Assembly: GCF_009807005.1 (NCBI RefSeq)
Contig: NZ_WUBR01000002.1
Location: 806,001-870,000 of the forward strand
Source of the DNA: Aurantiacibacter rhizosphaerae
GTDB taxonomy: Bacteria; Pseudomonadota; Alphaproteobacteria; Sphingomonadales; Sphingomonadaceae
Direction: 5' to 3'
Length of the DNA: 64,000 nt
Position numbers and translations under genes: made by a program. This document shows positions 7,252 to 17,121 of this stretch, in pieces (the first letter of the stretch is position 1; every line of letters starts with the position of its first letter). The notes under the pieces were generated by a model. It saw nothing but the letters and a program-made list of their open reading frames with translations. It did not search any database and was not told where the DNA came from.

Positions 7252-8663
7252 CAGCTGCTGGGCGTGGCGTGCTTGGAGACGAACTCGGCCACGGCTTCAT
7301 ATTCGCCGGGCAGCTCCGAAAACGACTCCGAGCGTTCGAACAGGTCACCCATGCGATTGGGCAGCGCGGGGCGGCTGCCGGTTGCGCGTTCTACGGCATC
7401 GCGGAACTTGGCGGGGTGCGCGGTGGCCAGCGTCACCACCGGCGTCGCAGGATCCAGCCCTGCCGTTCGCGCGGCGTAAAGGCCGATGGCAGTGTGCGGG
7501 TCCAGCGTCTGACCGCAGCATTCCGCCGCCCAGCTCATCGCCTGCGCCATCTCCGCCTGATCCACGCGCGCGCTGCTGAACAGGCCGGCGGCACCTTCGC
7601 GCTGGCTGTTGGTCAGTTGCATGGCCTTGCTTGATTCGAAGCCGCGCATCTGCTCTGCCATGGCCGCGCCATCGCGACCGCCAAGATCGAAAAGCAGGCG
7701 TTCGAAATTGGAACTGACCTGGATATCCATGCTGGGCGCGGCAGTCGGCGTGACAGTGCCGGCCGAATAATCGCCGGTGGTCAGCGCGCGGTGCAAAATG
7801 TCATTCACATTGGTGGCAACGATCAGCCGTTCAATCGGCAACCCCATCTGCGCGGCGACATAGCCTGCAAATACGTCTCCAAAATTGCCCGTGGGCACGC
7901 TGAAGGCGACCTTGCGCCCCGGTGCGCCCAGTTGCAGTGCGGCGGCGAAGTAATAGACCACCTGCGCCATCAGCCGCGCCCAGTTGATGGAGTTCACCGC
8001 GCTGATGCGAAACCGCCCGCCATGCGATGCCGCCATGTCCGCATCGTTGAACATACGCTTCACCATCGCCTGCGCATCATCGAAGCTGCCCTCGATCGCG
8101 AGGTTGTGCACATTGGGCGCGCGCACCGTGGTCATCTGTCGGCGCTGCACATCGCTGACGCGGCCCTTGGGGTGGAGCATGAAGATGTCGATCCGCTCCC
8201 GCCCGGCCACGGCATCGATGGCCGCGCTGCCGGTGTCGCCACTGGTGGCGCCCACGATGGTGAGATGATCGTCGCTCTTCGCCAGGAAGTGTTCGAACAG
8301 GCGGCCCAGCAATTGCAGCGCCACGTCCTTGAATGCCAGCGTAGGGCCGTGGAACAGTTCCAGCAGCCATTGCTGCTGATCCAGCTGCACCAGCGGGGTG
8401 ACCGCATCGTGCGAGAAACGGCCGTAGGCGCGCGTGCACAGCTCGCGCAGTTCCTCTTGCGTCAGTGATCCTTCGACGAAGGGCGTCATCACCCGCACGG
8501 CCAGCTCTACATAGGAAAGCCCCGCCATGCCGGCGATCTCGCTTTCAGAGAAACGGGGCCAGTGTTCCGGCACATACAGCCCGCCATCGCTGGCAAGGCC
8601 TGCCAGCGTGACGCCTTCGAAATCGAGCGCGGGTGCGCTGCCACGGGTGGAAATGTATTTCAT
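7251..8663 (-). CDS. thrC: Threonine synthase
   Basis: 470 residues from the ATG at 8663, which begins MKYISTRGSAPALDFEGVTL, the standard ThrC opening. The PLP lysine lies in FHGPTLAFKD, and the phosphate-binding GATSGDTGSAA loop follows. It converts O-phosphohomoserine to threonine. Upstream codons to 8702 lack conservation. It lies 61 bases after the SURF1 gene and is coupled to the downstream methyltransferase. Linkage of thrC to the cytochrome oxidase assembly genes is common in alphaproteobacteria. Confidence 0.97.
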   Translation of the reverse strand: MKYISTRGSAPALDFEGVTLAGLASDGGLYVPEHWPRFSESEIAGMAGLSYVELAVRVMTPFVEGSLTQEELRELCTRAYGRFSHDAVTPLVQLDQQQWLLELFHGPTLAFKDVALQLLGRLFEHFLAKSDDHLTIVGATSGDTGSAAIDAVAGRERIDIFMLHPKGRVSDVQRRQMTTVRAPNVHNLAIEGSFDDAQAMVKRMFNDADMAASHGGRFRISAVNSINWARLMAQVVYYFAAALQLGAPGRKVAFSVPTGNFGDVFAGYVAAQMGLPIERLIVATNVNDILHRALTTGDYSAGTVTPTAAPSMDIQVSSNFERLLFDLGGRDGAAMAEQMRGFESSKAMQLTNSQREGAAGLFSSARVDQAEMAQAMSWAAECCGQTLDPHTAIGLYAARTAGLDPATPVVTLATAHPAKFRDAVERATGSRPALPNRMGDLFERSESFSELPGEYEAVAEFVSKHATPSS

Positions 8664-8724
8664 GGTGAGGCGCGCGTTAGAATGATGCGGCGCGCTGGGC
8701 AAGCAAGCAGTGGTTGCACCCGCG

Positions 8725-9366
8725 TCAGTTGCGCTTTGGTTTGCCGTCGCGCCAGCGCGCCCGCAGCGCCAGCCAGTATATCACCAGCGCCGTCAGCGCG
8801 AAAAAGAACCACTGGCCGGCATAGGCCAAGTGATTGTTGGGAAGGTCCGCCGGATCGGGTCGTGCCAGCGGCTCCAGCCCTGCTGCCGGCTCGCTCGCCA
8901 CGACCTCGTAATCATTGCCCGCGGTGGAGAGGATGCCGGTGACGGTGCCGCCGTTCCAATCGGGCATTTCGGGAGAGCGGGACCAGCCAATCGTCGCGTA
9001 GAGCTTCAGCGGCTGGCTGCCTGCCGCAGCTTCCACCGCAGAATCGCAAACGAACATGTGGACATAGCCTGACTGGTCGCTTTCATTGCGGCCCGCCACG
9101 CCCTTCCAGTCCGCCGGGTTCGCGCAGGAAATTTGCACTGTGCGGAACAGCGCGTCGTCCAGCGCGGCATATCCGTCTGCGGCACCGGACGCCGGGAAGG
9201 CGTTGAAGTTGCGCAGTGGAGCAAGTTGCTGGTTCGCCCGATACTGCGCGATCAGGGCTTCCTTCTCGTCCATCCGGCCAAGCTGCCAGATGCCCAGCGC
9301 CACCATCACCGCCGCAGCGGCGAAAACCAGCACTGTCGCGATAATCGGAACCCGCCCGTTTTTCAC
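8725..9366 (-). CDS. SURF1-family cytochrome oxidase assembly protein
   Basis: 213 residues. One membrane helix near residues 7-26 is followed by the GIWQLGRMDEKEALI motif (family pattern G-x-W-Q-[LV]-x-R-x-x-W/E-K), a periplasmic domain, and a second helix near 185-205 with the typical AGQWFFFALTALVIYWLALR ending. SURF1 proteins help insert haem a into subunit I of aa3 oxidases. The ATG overlaps the end of the DUF983 gene (9363-9366), consistent with the assembly operon. Confidence 0.92.
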   Translation of the reverse strand: MKNGRVPIIATVLVFAAAAVMVALGIWQLGRMDEKEALIAQYRANQQLAPLRNFNAFPASGAADGYAALDDALFRTVQISCANPADWKGVAGRNESDQSGYVHMFVCDSAVEAAAGSQPLKLYATIGWSRSPEMPDWNGGTVTGILSTAGNDYEVVASEPAAGLEPLARPDPADLPNNHLAYAGQWFFFALTALVIYWLALRARWRDGKPKRN

Positions 9367-9758
9367 GACAGGTCGCTACCATCATGGCGATGCTCTTCAG
9401 CGCGGCGGCTGTATTCAGCCACCAGCAGCCACGCCTTCACCGCGCGCAGGCCCGCCATCACGCCGATCACGGTCAACGGCACCCACAGGATGACATGCAC
9501 CCACCATGGCGGCGCAAACGACAATTGCACCCACAGCGCCAGCGCCACGATAATCGTGCCGATCCCCAGTGTAAGAAAGGCCGCAGGGCCATCGCCCACG
9601 TTGAAGCGTGTGTAATCAAGGCCGCACTTGCTGCACTTGTCCGAAAACTTGATCCAGCCATCGAACAGCGTGCGCGCGCCGCAGCGTGGGCAGCAACCGA
9701 AAAGGGCGGCCTCGCGCATGGCGGGCCGCCCTTTTGAAGTGTCGGTTTCGTCAGTCAC
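9363..9758 (-). CDS. DUF983 membrane protein (oxidase-operon zinc-ribbon protein)
   Basis: About 131 residues from a GTG at 9758, or 118 from the ATG at 9719. An N-terminal C-x2-C ... C-x2-C pair (CPRCG, CSKCG) looks like a zinc ribbon, and two hydrophobic segments follow. DUF983 genes are usual members of ctaE-SURF1 operons, but the molecular role is not settled. I prefer the GTG because homologues usually carry 10-15 residues before the A-A-L-F-G block; neither start has a strong ribosome site. It lies 8 bases after ctaE. Confidence 0.8.
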   Translation of the reverse strand: MTDETDTSKGRPAMREAALFGCCPRCGARTLFDGWIKFSDKCSKCGLDYTRFNVGDGPAAFLTLGIGTIIVALALWVQLSFAPPWWVHVILWVPLTVIGVMAGLRAVKAWLLVAEYSRRAEEHRHDGSDLS

Positions 9759-9766
9759 TATGGGAC

Positions 9767-10648
9767 TTAGTGAACCTCTGCGCCCCAACCGCCCCAGACG
9801 TATACGGCGATGAAGAGGAACAGCCACACCACGTCAACGAAGTGCCAGTACCAGGCAGCCGCTTCGAAACCGAAGTGCTGACGCGGGGTGAAATGGCCAA
9901 GATAGGAGCGACGAAGGCAGACGATCAGGAAGATCGTGCCGACTATCACGTGGAAGCCGTGGAAGCCGGTCGCCATGTAGAAGGCGCTGGAGTAGTTGTT
10001 GCCGCCAAAGCCGAAGGTGGCGTGGCCATACTCATACACCTGGATGCAGCTGAACAGGATGCCGAGGCCGATCGTCAGCCACAGGCCCTTCTTCAGCCCG
10101 TCACGATCGCCATTGATCAGCGAGTGGTGCGCCCAGGTTACCGTGGTGCCCGAACACAGCAGGATCATGGTGTTGAGCAGCGGCAGGTCGAACGCGTCCA
10201 GCACGTTCACGCCATCAGGCGGGAAGTTGGCCAGCGCAGCCGCGCCTTCTTCACCCACCAGATTGCGCCAGGAGCCCTCACCCACCATTTCCAGCGGCAC
10301 GGGGAACAGGGCAAAATCGAACCAGGCCCAGAACCAGCCGACGAAGAACATCACTTCGGAAGCGATGAACAGGATCATGCCGTAACGCATGTGCAGCTGA
10401 ACCACCGGCGTATGATCGCCGCTCTGCGCTTCGTTCACCACCTTGGAGAACCAGCCGAAGAACGTTGCGATCAGGCCGGCAATGCCGAGGCCCAAAACGA
10501 TACGCCAGGCGCCATCGGGGAAGGCGCCTTCATCGGCATGCATGAACATGACCATGCCAGTGGTGAAGACAAGCGCGGAAAGCGCCCCGGCCAGCGGCCA
10601 GATGTCGGGAGCGAGAATGTGATAGTCGTGGTTCTTGGCACCGGCCAT
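9767..10648 (-). CDS. ctaE: Cytochrome c oxidase subunit III
   Basis: 293 residues starting MAGAKNHDYHILAPDIWPL, the normal subunit III opening. It has seven hydrophobic segments, the MILFIASEVMFFVGWFWAWF helix, and the C-terminal GFHGFHVIVGT and WYWHFVDVVWLFLF helices. It is part of the aa3 oxidase core in the inner membrane and stabilises the proton-uptake and oxygen path of subunit I. The long in-frame extension to 10966 is not coding; it overlaps ctaG. Confidence 0.97.
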   Translation of the reverse strand: MAGAKNHDYHILAPDIWPLAGALSALVFTTGMVMFMHADEGAFPDGAWRIVLGLGIAGLIATFFGWFSKVVNEAQSGDHTPVVQLHMRYGMILFIASEVMFFVGWFWAWFDFALFPVPLEMVGEGSWRNLVGEEGAAALANFPPDGVNVLDAFDLPLLNTMILLCSGTTVTWAHHSLINGDRDGLKKGLWLTIGLGILFSCIQVYEYGHATFGFGGNNYSSAFYMATGFHGFHVIVGTIFLIVCLRRSYLGHFTPRQHFGFEAAAWYWHFVDVVWLFLFIAVYVWGGWGAEVH

Positions 10649-10712
10649 GATTCTAGTCCTGATCCTTAGGTTTTGTGGGCCTGTAAAGCGAGAGAGCGTC
10701 CGGGTCCAGAGC

Positions 10713-11294
10713 CTAGCTCGGGTTCTTCTCTGACTCTGACGCGCGATGGAAAGTGTAGGAGAGGGTGATTTGCTCCACCCCTTCCATGTTCGGATCGTCC
10801 AGCGCAGCCGGATCGACGTAATAAAGCACCGGCATCCGGATCTCCTCACCCGGCTGCAGGGTCTGCTCAGTAAAGCAGAAACACTGGATCTTGTTGAAAT
10901 AGCGCCCGGCCTGCTCCGGCTCCACGTTGAACGTGGCGGTGCCGGTGATCGGTACGCTGGAATCATTGCGCGCGGTGTAGAACGCCATGTCGCGCTGCCC
11001 GATGGCGACCGTATCGGTCACCTGCACGGGCTTGAACTCCCACGGCATGTTGCGGGACGTGTTGGCATCGAAACGGATCGAATAGGTCGTGCCGCCAGCG
11101 CTGGCGGCCAGCCGTTCCGCCAATGCGGCATCGGCTTCGCTGGCCACCTGCGTGGTACCGCCAAAGCCCGTTACGCTGCAGAAAAGATTGTACAGCGGCA
11201 CTGCCGCATAGCCCAGGCCCAGCATGGCCAATGCCATGCCGAATGCGATCAGCATCGTGCGCTTGTTGCGATCTTCCAGGCTCAGCGTGCTCAT
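10713..11294 (-). CDS. ctaG: Cytochrome c oxidase assembly protein CtaG (Cox11-type copper chaperone)
   Basis: 193 residues. One N-terminal membrane helix (about 13-33) ends in AAVPLYNLFCSVTGFGGTTQ, then a periplasmic immunoglobulin-like domain with the copper-binding K-I-Q-C-F-C-F motif and PVLYYVDP. It delivers copper to the CuB site of subunit I. The start codon overlaps the stop of the upstream 41-residue gene (ATGA). All key residues are present. Confidence 0.96.
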   Translation of the reverse strand: MSTLSLEDRNKRTMLIAFGMALAMLGLGYAAVPLYNLFCSVTGFGGTTQVASEADAALAERLAASAGGTTYSIRFDANTSRNMPWEFKPVQVTDTVAIGQRDMAFYTARNDSSVPITGTATFNVEPEQAGRYFNKIQCFCFTEQTLQPGEEIRMPVLYYVDPAALDDPNMEGVEQITLSYTFHRASESEKNPS

Positions 11295-11419
11295 CAGTCA
11301 CCCATCCTTACGATGGTGATAGCATAGAACAGGATTACGAAACCCGCCAGGATCAGGCCAATCACCACGTTGCGGTTCTTGCGGCGGCGGATGAATTCCT
11401 TCTCTTCTTCAGGCGTCAT
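11294..11419 (-). CDS. 41-residue membrane protein in the cta operon
   Basis: A small gene, [20 protein letters not shown] at the start, then one hydrophobic helix (about residues 19-36) and the ending RMGD. The charged [11 protein letters not shown] stretch next to the helix suggests an N-in single-pass inner-membrane protein. It is coupled on both sides: its ATG overlaps the ctaB stop region (11416-11419) and its TGA overlaps the ctaG ATG. Small single-pass proteins at this position (CoxF-like) occur in alphaproteobacterial oxidase operons; an assembly role is inferred from context. Confidence 0.8.
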   Translation of the reverse strand: MTPEEEKEFIRRRKNRNVVIGLILAGFVILFYAITIVRMGD

Positions 11420-12327
11420 GCAAGCACCATGCGATCTGCGACAAGCGCTGTGAACAGGGCGAAAAGATAAATCACGGAATATCCGAAAAGCCGCTTTTCC
11501 TGCATCATCCGATCATCCGGCTGCGATGTGCGCAGGCCCACCGGGATGGAAAGCACCACGAACAGAACGGAGAGCAAGAGTGCGGAAATGCCATAGATCA
11601 GGCCAGTGCCACCGATAATCCACGGCAGCATCGCCACCGCCAGCAGCAGCACCGAGTAGCCGAGGATCTGATGGCGCGTGGATTTCTCCCCCGCGACAAC
11701 CGGCATCATGGGGATCCCCGCCTTGGCGTAATCGGTCTTCACGAACAGGGCGAGCGCCCAGAAATGCGGCGGCGTCCAGATGAAGATGATCGCGAACAGC
11801 AGCACCGGCATGGCGGTGATCTCGCCCGTCACGGCGATCCAGCCGATCAGCGGGGGAAAGGCCCCTGCCCCTCCGCCGATCACGATGTTCTGCGGGGTGC
11901 GCGGCTTCAGCCACATGGTGTAGATTACGGCGTAGTAGAAGATTGAGAAGGCCAGCACCACGGCGGCCAGCCAGTGGATCGCCACCAGCATGATGAACAC
12001 CGAAGCGCCGGACATCAGCATGCCGAAATCGCGCGCATCGCTGCGCCGCAGGCGGCCCGACGGCAGGGGGCGCTTTGCAGTGCGCTTCATTTTCGCATCA
12101 AGGTCGGCTTCCCACCACTGGTTCAGCGCAGCAGCGCCGCCTGCACCCATCGCGATGGCGAGGATGGCCGTGAAGCCCAGCACCGGATGGATCGCACCCG
12201 GCGCCGCCAGCAAGCCGCACAGCGCCGTAAACACGACGAGGCTCATCACCCGCGGCTTAGTCAACGCGAAGAAATCGCGCCACTCGGCGGGCAATTGTGT
12301 CGCAGTGCTGGCTACGGTCGTGGTCAA
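11416..12327 (-). CDS. ctaB: Protohaem IX farnesyltransferase (haem O synthase)
   Basis: About 303 residues from the TTG at 12327. Prenyltransferase motifs are present: [15 protein letters not shown], then the Mg-diphosphate site [19 protein letters not shown], and later [14 protein letters not shown]. Eight or nine membrane helices. It attaches a farnesyl group to haem B to make haem O for the aa3 oxidase. An upstream ATG at 12387 would add 20 residues encoded by a perfect 11-bp hairpin, which looks intergenic; homologues usually start about 15 residues before the R-D-F-F-A-L-T-K-P block, favouring TTG. Confidence 0.93.
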   Translation of the reverse strand: MTTTVASTATQLPAEWRDFFALTKPRVMSLVVFTALCGLLAAPGAIHPVLGFTAILAIAMGAGGAAALNQWWEADLDAKMKRTAKRPLPSGRLRRSDARDFGMLMSGASVFIMLVAIHWLAAVVLAFSIFYYAVIYTMWLKPRTPQNIVIGGGAGAFPPLIGWIAVTGEITAMPVLLFAIIFIWTPPHFWALALFVKTDYAKAGIPMMPVVAGEKSTRHQILGYSVLLLAVAMLPWIIGGTGLIYGISALLLSVLFVVLSIPVGLRTSQPDDRMMQEKRLFGYSVIYLFALFTALVADRMVLA

Positions 12328-12344
12328 GTGCGGTTTCTCAATAT

Positions 12345-12378
12345 GGAGGGGGCGCCCCGTCTCCGGCGCGCCCCCTCC
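12345..12378. repeat. Perfect 11-bp inverted repeat between ctaD and ctaB
   Basis: GGAGGGGGCGC (12345-12355) and its exact complement GCGCCCCCTCC (12368-12378) flank a 12-base loop. No T-run follows on either strand, so it is not a classic terminator. It is more likely an mRNA-stabilising or partial-attenuation hairpin that separates the highly needed ctaD message from ctaB. Confidence 0.7.
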
Positions 12379-12405
12379 CGTTGTCATTCAGGCGAGGGTC
12401 GCCGA

Positions 12406-14127
12406 TCAGGCGGTCGCCGGTTTCTCGCTAATGTGATCGTCGGCCGAGTGATGGTCCTCGATCACGGGCAGGGTTTCGAACTGGTGGAACGGCGGCGGGC
12501 TGGACAGGCTCCATTCCAGAGTCGTCGCACCCTCGCCCCAGTAGTTGCCCGGAGCGCGCTTGCCGGCGAACAGTGCGTAACCGATGTTCACGAAGAACAC
12601 GATCATCGAACCGGCCATGATCATGTAGCCGTAGGTCGCGATCTCGTTCCAATAGGCATAGGCCGGGGTGAAGTCGGGATAGCGACGTGCCATGCCCTGC
12701 AGACCCAGGAAGTGCATCGGGAAGAAGATCACGTTCACGCCGATGAAGAACAGCCAGAAGTGAACATGGCTGAGGAACTCGGAGTGCCAGCGACCCGACA
12801 TCTTCGGGAACCAGTAGTAGAAGCCTGCGAACAGCGAGAACACCGCACCCATCGACAGCACGTAGTGGAAGTGCGCCACCACGTAATAGGTATCATGCAG
12901 GTTATCGTCGATGCCGCCATTGGCGAGCACCACGCCGGTCACACCGCCAACGGTGAACAGGAAGATGAAGCCCATCGCCCAAACCATGGGTGATTTGAAC
13001 TCGATAGAGCCGCCCCACATCGTGGCGATCCAGCTAAAGATCTTGATGCCGGTTGGCACTGCGATCACCATGGTTGCCGCGGTGAAGTACATCTTCGTGT
13101 TCACGTCCAGGCCGACAGTGTACATGTGGTGCGCCCACACAACGAAGCCGACCACGCCGATCGCGACCATGGCATAGGCCATGCCGAGATAGCCGAACAC
13201 GGGCTTGCGGCTGAAGGTTGCCACGATCTGGCTGATCATGCCGAAGCCCGGCAGGATCATGATGTACACTTCGGGGTGACCGAAGAACCAGAACAGGTGC
13301 TGGTAAAGAACGGGGTCACCGCCACCGGCCGGATCGAAGAAGGTCGTGCCGAAGTTACGATCGGTCAGCAGCATGGTGATGGCCGCGGCCAGAACGGGCA
13401 GCGCCAGCAGCAACAGGAATGCAGTAACCAGAACCGACCATACGAACAGCGGCATCTTGTGCAGGGTCATGCCCGGTGCACGCATGTTGAAGATGGTGGT
13501 GATGAAGTTGGTCGCACCAAGGATCGAACCGGCACCGGCAAGGTGCAGCGAGAAGATCGCGAAGTCCACCGCCGGGCCGACGGAGCCCGTGGTGGAAAGC
13601 GGTGCATAAACGGTCCAGCCGGTGCCCGCACCCATGCCCGTACCGCCCGGCACGAACATGGAGAACAGCAGCGACATGAAGCCCACAACCGTCAGCCAGA
13701 ACGAGATGTTGTTCATCCGCGGGAAGGCCATATCAGGCGCGCCGATCATCAGCGGCACGAACCAGTTGCCGAAGCCGCCGATCATGGCGGGCATCACCAT
13801 GAAGAACACCATGATCAGGCCGTGCGCCGTGATCAGCACGTTCCACATATGGCCCTGCTGGTCAAAGCTTGCGCCGTCACCGCCCAGGAAGTTCACGACG
13901 CCGCCCATCACCTGCAGGCCGGGAGCACCCAGCTCTGCACGCATGAGACCGGAGATGGCACCACCGATGATACCCGCGATGATCGCGAATATCAGGTACA
14001 GCGTGCCGATGTCCTTGTGGTTGGTCGACATGAACCAGCGGGCGAAGAAGCTTGGCTTGTGATCGGCGTGATCATGCGCGGCGTGATCTTCGTGGTGGGC
14101 GTCGAAACCTTCAGCGGTGGTGGCCAT
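12406..14127 (-). CDS. ctaD: Cytochrome c oxidase subunit I
   Basis: 573 residues from the ATG at 14127. A His/Asp-rich N-terminus ([13 protein letters not shown]) precedes [18 protein letters not shown], the standard subunit I opening. Haem and CuB ligands lie in [34 protein letters not shown] and [12 protein letters not shown]. Twelve membrane helices. It is the catalytic haem a/a3-CuB subunit reducing O2 to water. It lies 40 bases after ctaC. Extra in-frame codons to 14241 cover the ctaC 3' end and are not used. Confidence 0.98.
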   Translation of the reverse strand: MATTAEGFDAHHEDHAAHDHADHKPSFFARWFMSTNHKDIGTLYLIFAIIAGIIGGAISGLMRAELGAPGLQVMGGVVNFLGGDGASFDQQGHMWNVLITAHGLIMVFFMVMPAMIGGFGNWFVPLMIGAPDMAFPRMNNISFWLTVVGFMSLLFSMFVPGGTGMGAGTGWTVYAPLSTTGSVGPAVDFAIFSLHLAGAGSILGATNFITTIFNMRAPGMTLHKMPLFVWSVLVTAFLLLLALPVLAAAITMLLTDRNFGTTFFDPAGGGDPVLYQHLFWFFGHPEVYIMILPGFGMISQIVATFSRKPVFGYLGMAYAMVAIGVVGFVVWAHHMYTVGLDVNTKMYFTAATMVIAVPTGIKIFSWIATMWGGSIEFKSPMVWAMGFIFLFTVGGVTGVVLANGGIDDNLHDTYYVVAHFHYVLSMGAVFSLFAGFYYWFPKMSGRWHSEFLSHVHFWLFFIGVNVIFFPMHFLGLQGMARRYPDFTPAYAYWNEIATYGYMIMAGSMIVFFVNIGYALFAGKRAPGNYWGEGATTLEWSLSSPPPFHQFETLPVIEDHHSADDHISEKPATA

Positions 14128-14167
14128 GATTATGGAACCTTGTATGCTATAATCGTCAGTTAATCGG

Positions 14168-15259
14168 TTAGGCTGCTTCGGCGGCGTTATCGGCCACTTC
14201 TGCTTCCTCGACGGCTTCGGTGTCACCGGCTTCGGCGGCATCCTCGGCAGATTCTGCGTCTTCCACGGCGGGCGCGGATTCCAGAGCTTCCACCTGCGCG
14301 CGGGTCATGCCGCCGGGCTGGCTTTGCACCCAGGCATTATATTCGTCCAGCGGGCGTGCCTCGATCGCGATAGGCATATAGCCATGACGCGCGCCGCACA
14401 ATTCCATGCACTGTCCGTAATAGATGCCGGGCTCGTCGATGATGAGCATTTTCTCGTTGATGCGGCCGGGCACCGCGTCAAGCTTGAACCACAGGGAAGG
14501 GATGCCGAAGGAGTGGATCACGTCTGCACCAAAGGTCTGCAAACGGATCGGCACGCCGACGGGCACGACCATGCGATTGTCCACGGCAAGCTGCGGCGGC
14601 AGACCTTCATCCAGCGCTTCGCTTTCAGGCATCATGTTGGAGATGACTTCGAAGCCGCCATTGTCGAGATATTCGTAACCCCAGTACCACTGGTAGCCAT
14701 TGGCCTTGATGGTGATCGCATCTTCGGGCGGCGTCTTGTACTGTTCGGCCAGCAACGAGATCGAGGGGACGGCGATCACGACGAGGATCAGGACCGGGAT
14801 AACCGTCCAGACAACTTCGATCACGGTGTTGTGGCTGGTCTTTGAAGGGACGGTGTTCGCACGCTTGTTATAGCGGAACATCACCCACAGCAGCAGGAAC
14901 AGCACGAAAATACTGATGATGAACACCATCGGGATCAAAATCGCATCATGCATCCACAGCGCATATTCACCGGTTTCGGTGTGCTGCGCCTGGAAGTTCA
15001 TGGAGGCCCAGAGGTCTTCGTCAGACGGTGTGGGCTGCCCCTTGATCATCTCCGGACCGTAATAATCGAAACCGGGTGCGGCCGGTTCGGTAACCACGTC
15101 ACCCTCGGCCACGGACGTGGCGGCCTGAACCGCCTCTTCCTGCGCCATCGCGCCTTGTGGAACGGCTGCCAGGCTAAAGGCTGCCATCACCATCAAGGCG
15201 AGGAGATTGAGTTTCTTGCGGGCGAATGCGCCGAAATTCATTGCGTCGATGCTTTCCAT
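14168..15259 (-). CDS. ctaC: Cytochrome c oxidase subunit II
   Basis: 363 residues from the ATG at 15259 (a second ATG at 15241 is possible). A signal peptide ends near GAMAQEE, two membrane helices follow, then the cupredoxin domain with the CuA site [12 protein letters not shown] and the aromatic YQWYWGYEY electron-entry patch. The last ~45 residues are an unusual Glu/Ala-rich acidic tail. It accepts electrons from cytochrome c. First gene of the cta operon; a GGGCA-GTTC-TGCCC hairpin (15270-15283) sits next to the ribosome site. Confidence 0.97.
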   Translation of the reverse strand: MESIDAMNFGAFARKKLNLLALMVMAAFSLAAVPQGAMAQEEAVQAATSVAEGDVVTEPAAPGFDYYGPEMIKGQPTPSDEDLWASMNFQAQHTETGEYALWMHDAILIPMVFIISIFVLFLLLWVMFRYNKRANTVPSKTSHNTVIEVVWTVIPVLILVVIAVPSISLLAEQYKTPPEDAITIKANGYQWYWGYEYLDNGGFEVISNMMPESEALDEGLPPQLAVDNRMVVPVGVPIRLQTFGADVIHSFGIPSLWFKLDAVPGRINEKMLIIDEPGIYYGQCMELCGARHGYMPIAIEARPLDEYNAWVQSQPGGMTRAQVEALESAPAVEDAESAEDAAEAGDTEAVEEAEVADNAAEAA

Positions 15260-15441
15260 ATTCAGTCCCGGGCAGAACTGCCCCCAGACCCCAGCAGGGG
15301 CCGCCAACGCCGCGCCTATACGCGCGCTTGCCCCATGCCTCAAGCGCAACTAGGGACTTTTTTCCACGATGACCATGCGGGCTTTGGTCCAAGACGCTCC
15401 CGCGGCACAAAAACAGGCACGAGAAAGGCACCGTCTGCACC

Positions 15442-16020
15442 ATGACACAGGACGAAGTCCTAGAGGAATTCCGCCAGAGCGGCGCATTGCTGGAAGGACA
15501 CTTCAAACTGTCTTCCGGGCGGCACAGCGGCCACTATCTTCAATGCGCAAGGGTGCTGATGAACCCGCATCGCGCCGCGCGATTGGCAGAGGCGCTGGGC
15601 GAAAAACTGCCTGGCGATATCCTCGATTCGCTTGATGCGGTGGTGTCTCCGGCGATGGGGGGAATCATCATCGGGCATGAAATGGGCCGCGCGCTCAACC
15701 TTGATGCCATGTTTCTTGAACGGCCGGATGGCGAATTTCACCTGCGTCGCGGTTTTGCGCTGAAACCGGGTGCCAGGGTGCTGATGGTGGAAGACGTGGT
15801 CACCACCGGCCTTTCCAGCCGGGAAGCGATTGCCGCTGTCGCCCGCGAAGGCTGCGAAGTGCTGGCGGAGGTGGCGCTGGTGGATCGGTCCAGCGGCACG
15901 GCAGACCTTGGCGTGCCGTTCTTCCCGCTGATCGACATCGATTTTCCCACCTATGCCGAGGATGAGGTGCCCGCCGAACTGGCCGCTGTGCCTATTACAA
16001 AGCCGGGTAGCCGCAAATGA
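15442..16020 (+). CDS. pyrE: Orotate phosphoribosyltransferase
   Basis: 192 residues, the shorter alphaproteobacterial type. FKLSSGRHSGHYLQCARVLMNP at the start and the PRPP-binding VLMVEDVVTTGLSSREA loop are diagnostic. It joins orotate to PRPP to make OMP in pyrimidine synthesis. Divergent from ctaC across 180 bases. Its stop overlaps the start of the serine hydrolase gene (16017-16020). Confidence 0.97.
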   Translation: MTQDEVLEEFRQSGALLEGHFKLSSGRHSGHYLQCARVLMNPHRAARLAEALGEKLPGDILDSLDAVVSPAMGGIIIGHEMGRALNLDAMFLERPDGEFHLRRGFALKPGARVLMVEDVVTTGLSSREAIAAVAREGCEVLAEVALVDRSSGTADLGVPFFPLIDIDFPTYAEDEVPAELAAVPITKPGSRK

Positions 16021-17084
16021 CCTTGCGGCGCGCCCTGCTGTCGGCAGCCATCCTGGCCCCGATGCTGGCGAGTTGTGCCACGGCGCCGGGCGATGGTTTC
16101 GACGATCAGGGCGCAGCCATCCGTGCCTATGCCGATCTGACGGACACAGGCTTCACCGGCGATTTCGCCGTTTCGCAGCCCGGCCAGCCCGACACCATAT
16201 ATTACGGCGCGACGGACCCTGACGAGGCATCCGTGCGAACGCTGGAAGGCTGGCCCTGGGCGTCCGTCACCAAGCAGGTGATCGCCGTGCTGGTGATGCG
16301 CGAGGTGGAAGAGGGGCGGTTGGCACTGGATAGCGACGTGGGCGCGCTGATCCCGGCACTGCGTGGAAGAGGCCTTACCGTTGAAGATCTGTTGCGCCAC
16401 CGCAGCAACCTGCCCAACCCGGACGAAACCCCTCGCGACGACAGCGGCTTCCCCTCTTTCTACACCAGCAAATCTGACCCCCTCGATTTTTGCACTGAAG
16501 GGCAAGACGACACGGAGCAGGAGGCCGGGTGGCAGTATAACAATTGCGATTACATCGTGCTGGGCGCCGTGCTGGAGGCTTCTGCCAACTCCAGTCTCGA
16601 CCTGTTGCTGGCCCAAGGCATCGGCTTGGATGCAGGCTGGTACAACACCAGCTTTATGGAAGCAGACAGTGAACGGCCCTTCGCGTCGCGCGACCAGACT
16701 GCCGCTGATCGCATTGCCGGCTATGGCGCATCGGGCGCGCTGGTCGGCCCGCTGGACGATATGCTGCTGTTCGACCGTGCATTGATGGATGGCGTCTTGC
16801 TGAGCGACGATGCGTTGGCGCAGCTGTGGAACGGTAACCCTACCACAGGTTCGATGGCGCTGGGCCAATGGGTCTTCGAGGCGCCGCTTGCTGGATGCAA
16901 CAACCCTGTTCGCATCGTGGAGCGGCGCGGTGCGATCGGCGATTACCAGTTACGCAATGTTATGATGCCCGATCTGGGCATTGCGGTTGCGCTCGCCACC
17001 GATCAGCCGGAATTCGACTTTGCAGAAATTTGGACGGGCAACGGCCCCATGCACGATCTGCTGGCGACACTGGCTTGCGGCTAG
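16017..17084 (+). CDS. Serine hydrolase, beta-lactamase/class C family lipoprotein
   Basis: 355 residues. A lipoprotein signal ends in LASC (Cys20), so it should be anchored at the membrane facing the periplasm. The S-x-x-K catalytic motif is S83-V-T-K86 in PWASVTK, and a Y-N-N triad typical of class C-like enzymes follows near residue 175. The fold suggests a D,D-peptidase or esterase; the substrate is unknown. A true beta-lactamase role is not supported. Its ATG overlaps the pyrE stop, and it precedes pdxJ by 37 bases. Confidence 0.85.
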   Translation: MTLRRALLSAAILAPMLASCATAPGDGFDDQGAAIRAYADLTDTGFTGDFAVSQPGQPDTIYYGATDPDEASVRTLEGWPWASVTKQVIAVLVMREVEEGRLALDSDVGALIPALRGRGLTVEDLLRHRSNLPNPDETPRDDSGFPSFYTSKSDPLDFCTEGQDDTEQEAGWQYNNCDYIVLGAVLEASANSSLDLLLAQGIGLDAGWYNTSFMEADSERPFASRDQTAADRIAGYGASGALVGPLDDMLLFDRALMDGVLLSDDALAQLWNGNPTTGSMALGQWVFEAPLAGCNNPVRIVERRGAIGDYQLRNVMMPDLGIAVALATDQPEFDFAEIWTGNGPMHDLLATLACG

Positions 17085-17121
17085 AATTGCCGCGGCCATT
17101 TGACTAGAGGCGCTACCTATC

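Noticed and set aside
16017-17084. Antibiotic-resistance beta-lactamase
   Set aside because: It has S-x-x-K and Y-x-N but no convincing K-T-G box, and it is a chromosomal lipoprotein in a housekeeping run. Serine hydrolase is the safer call.
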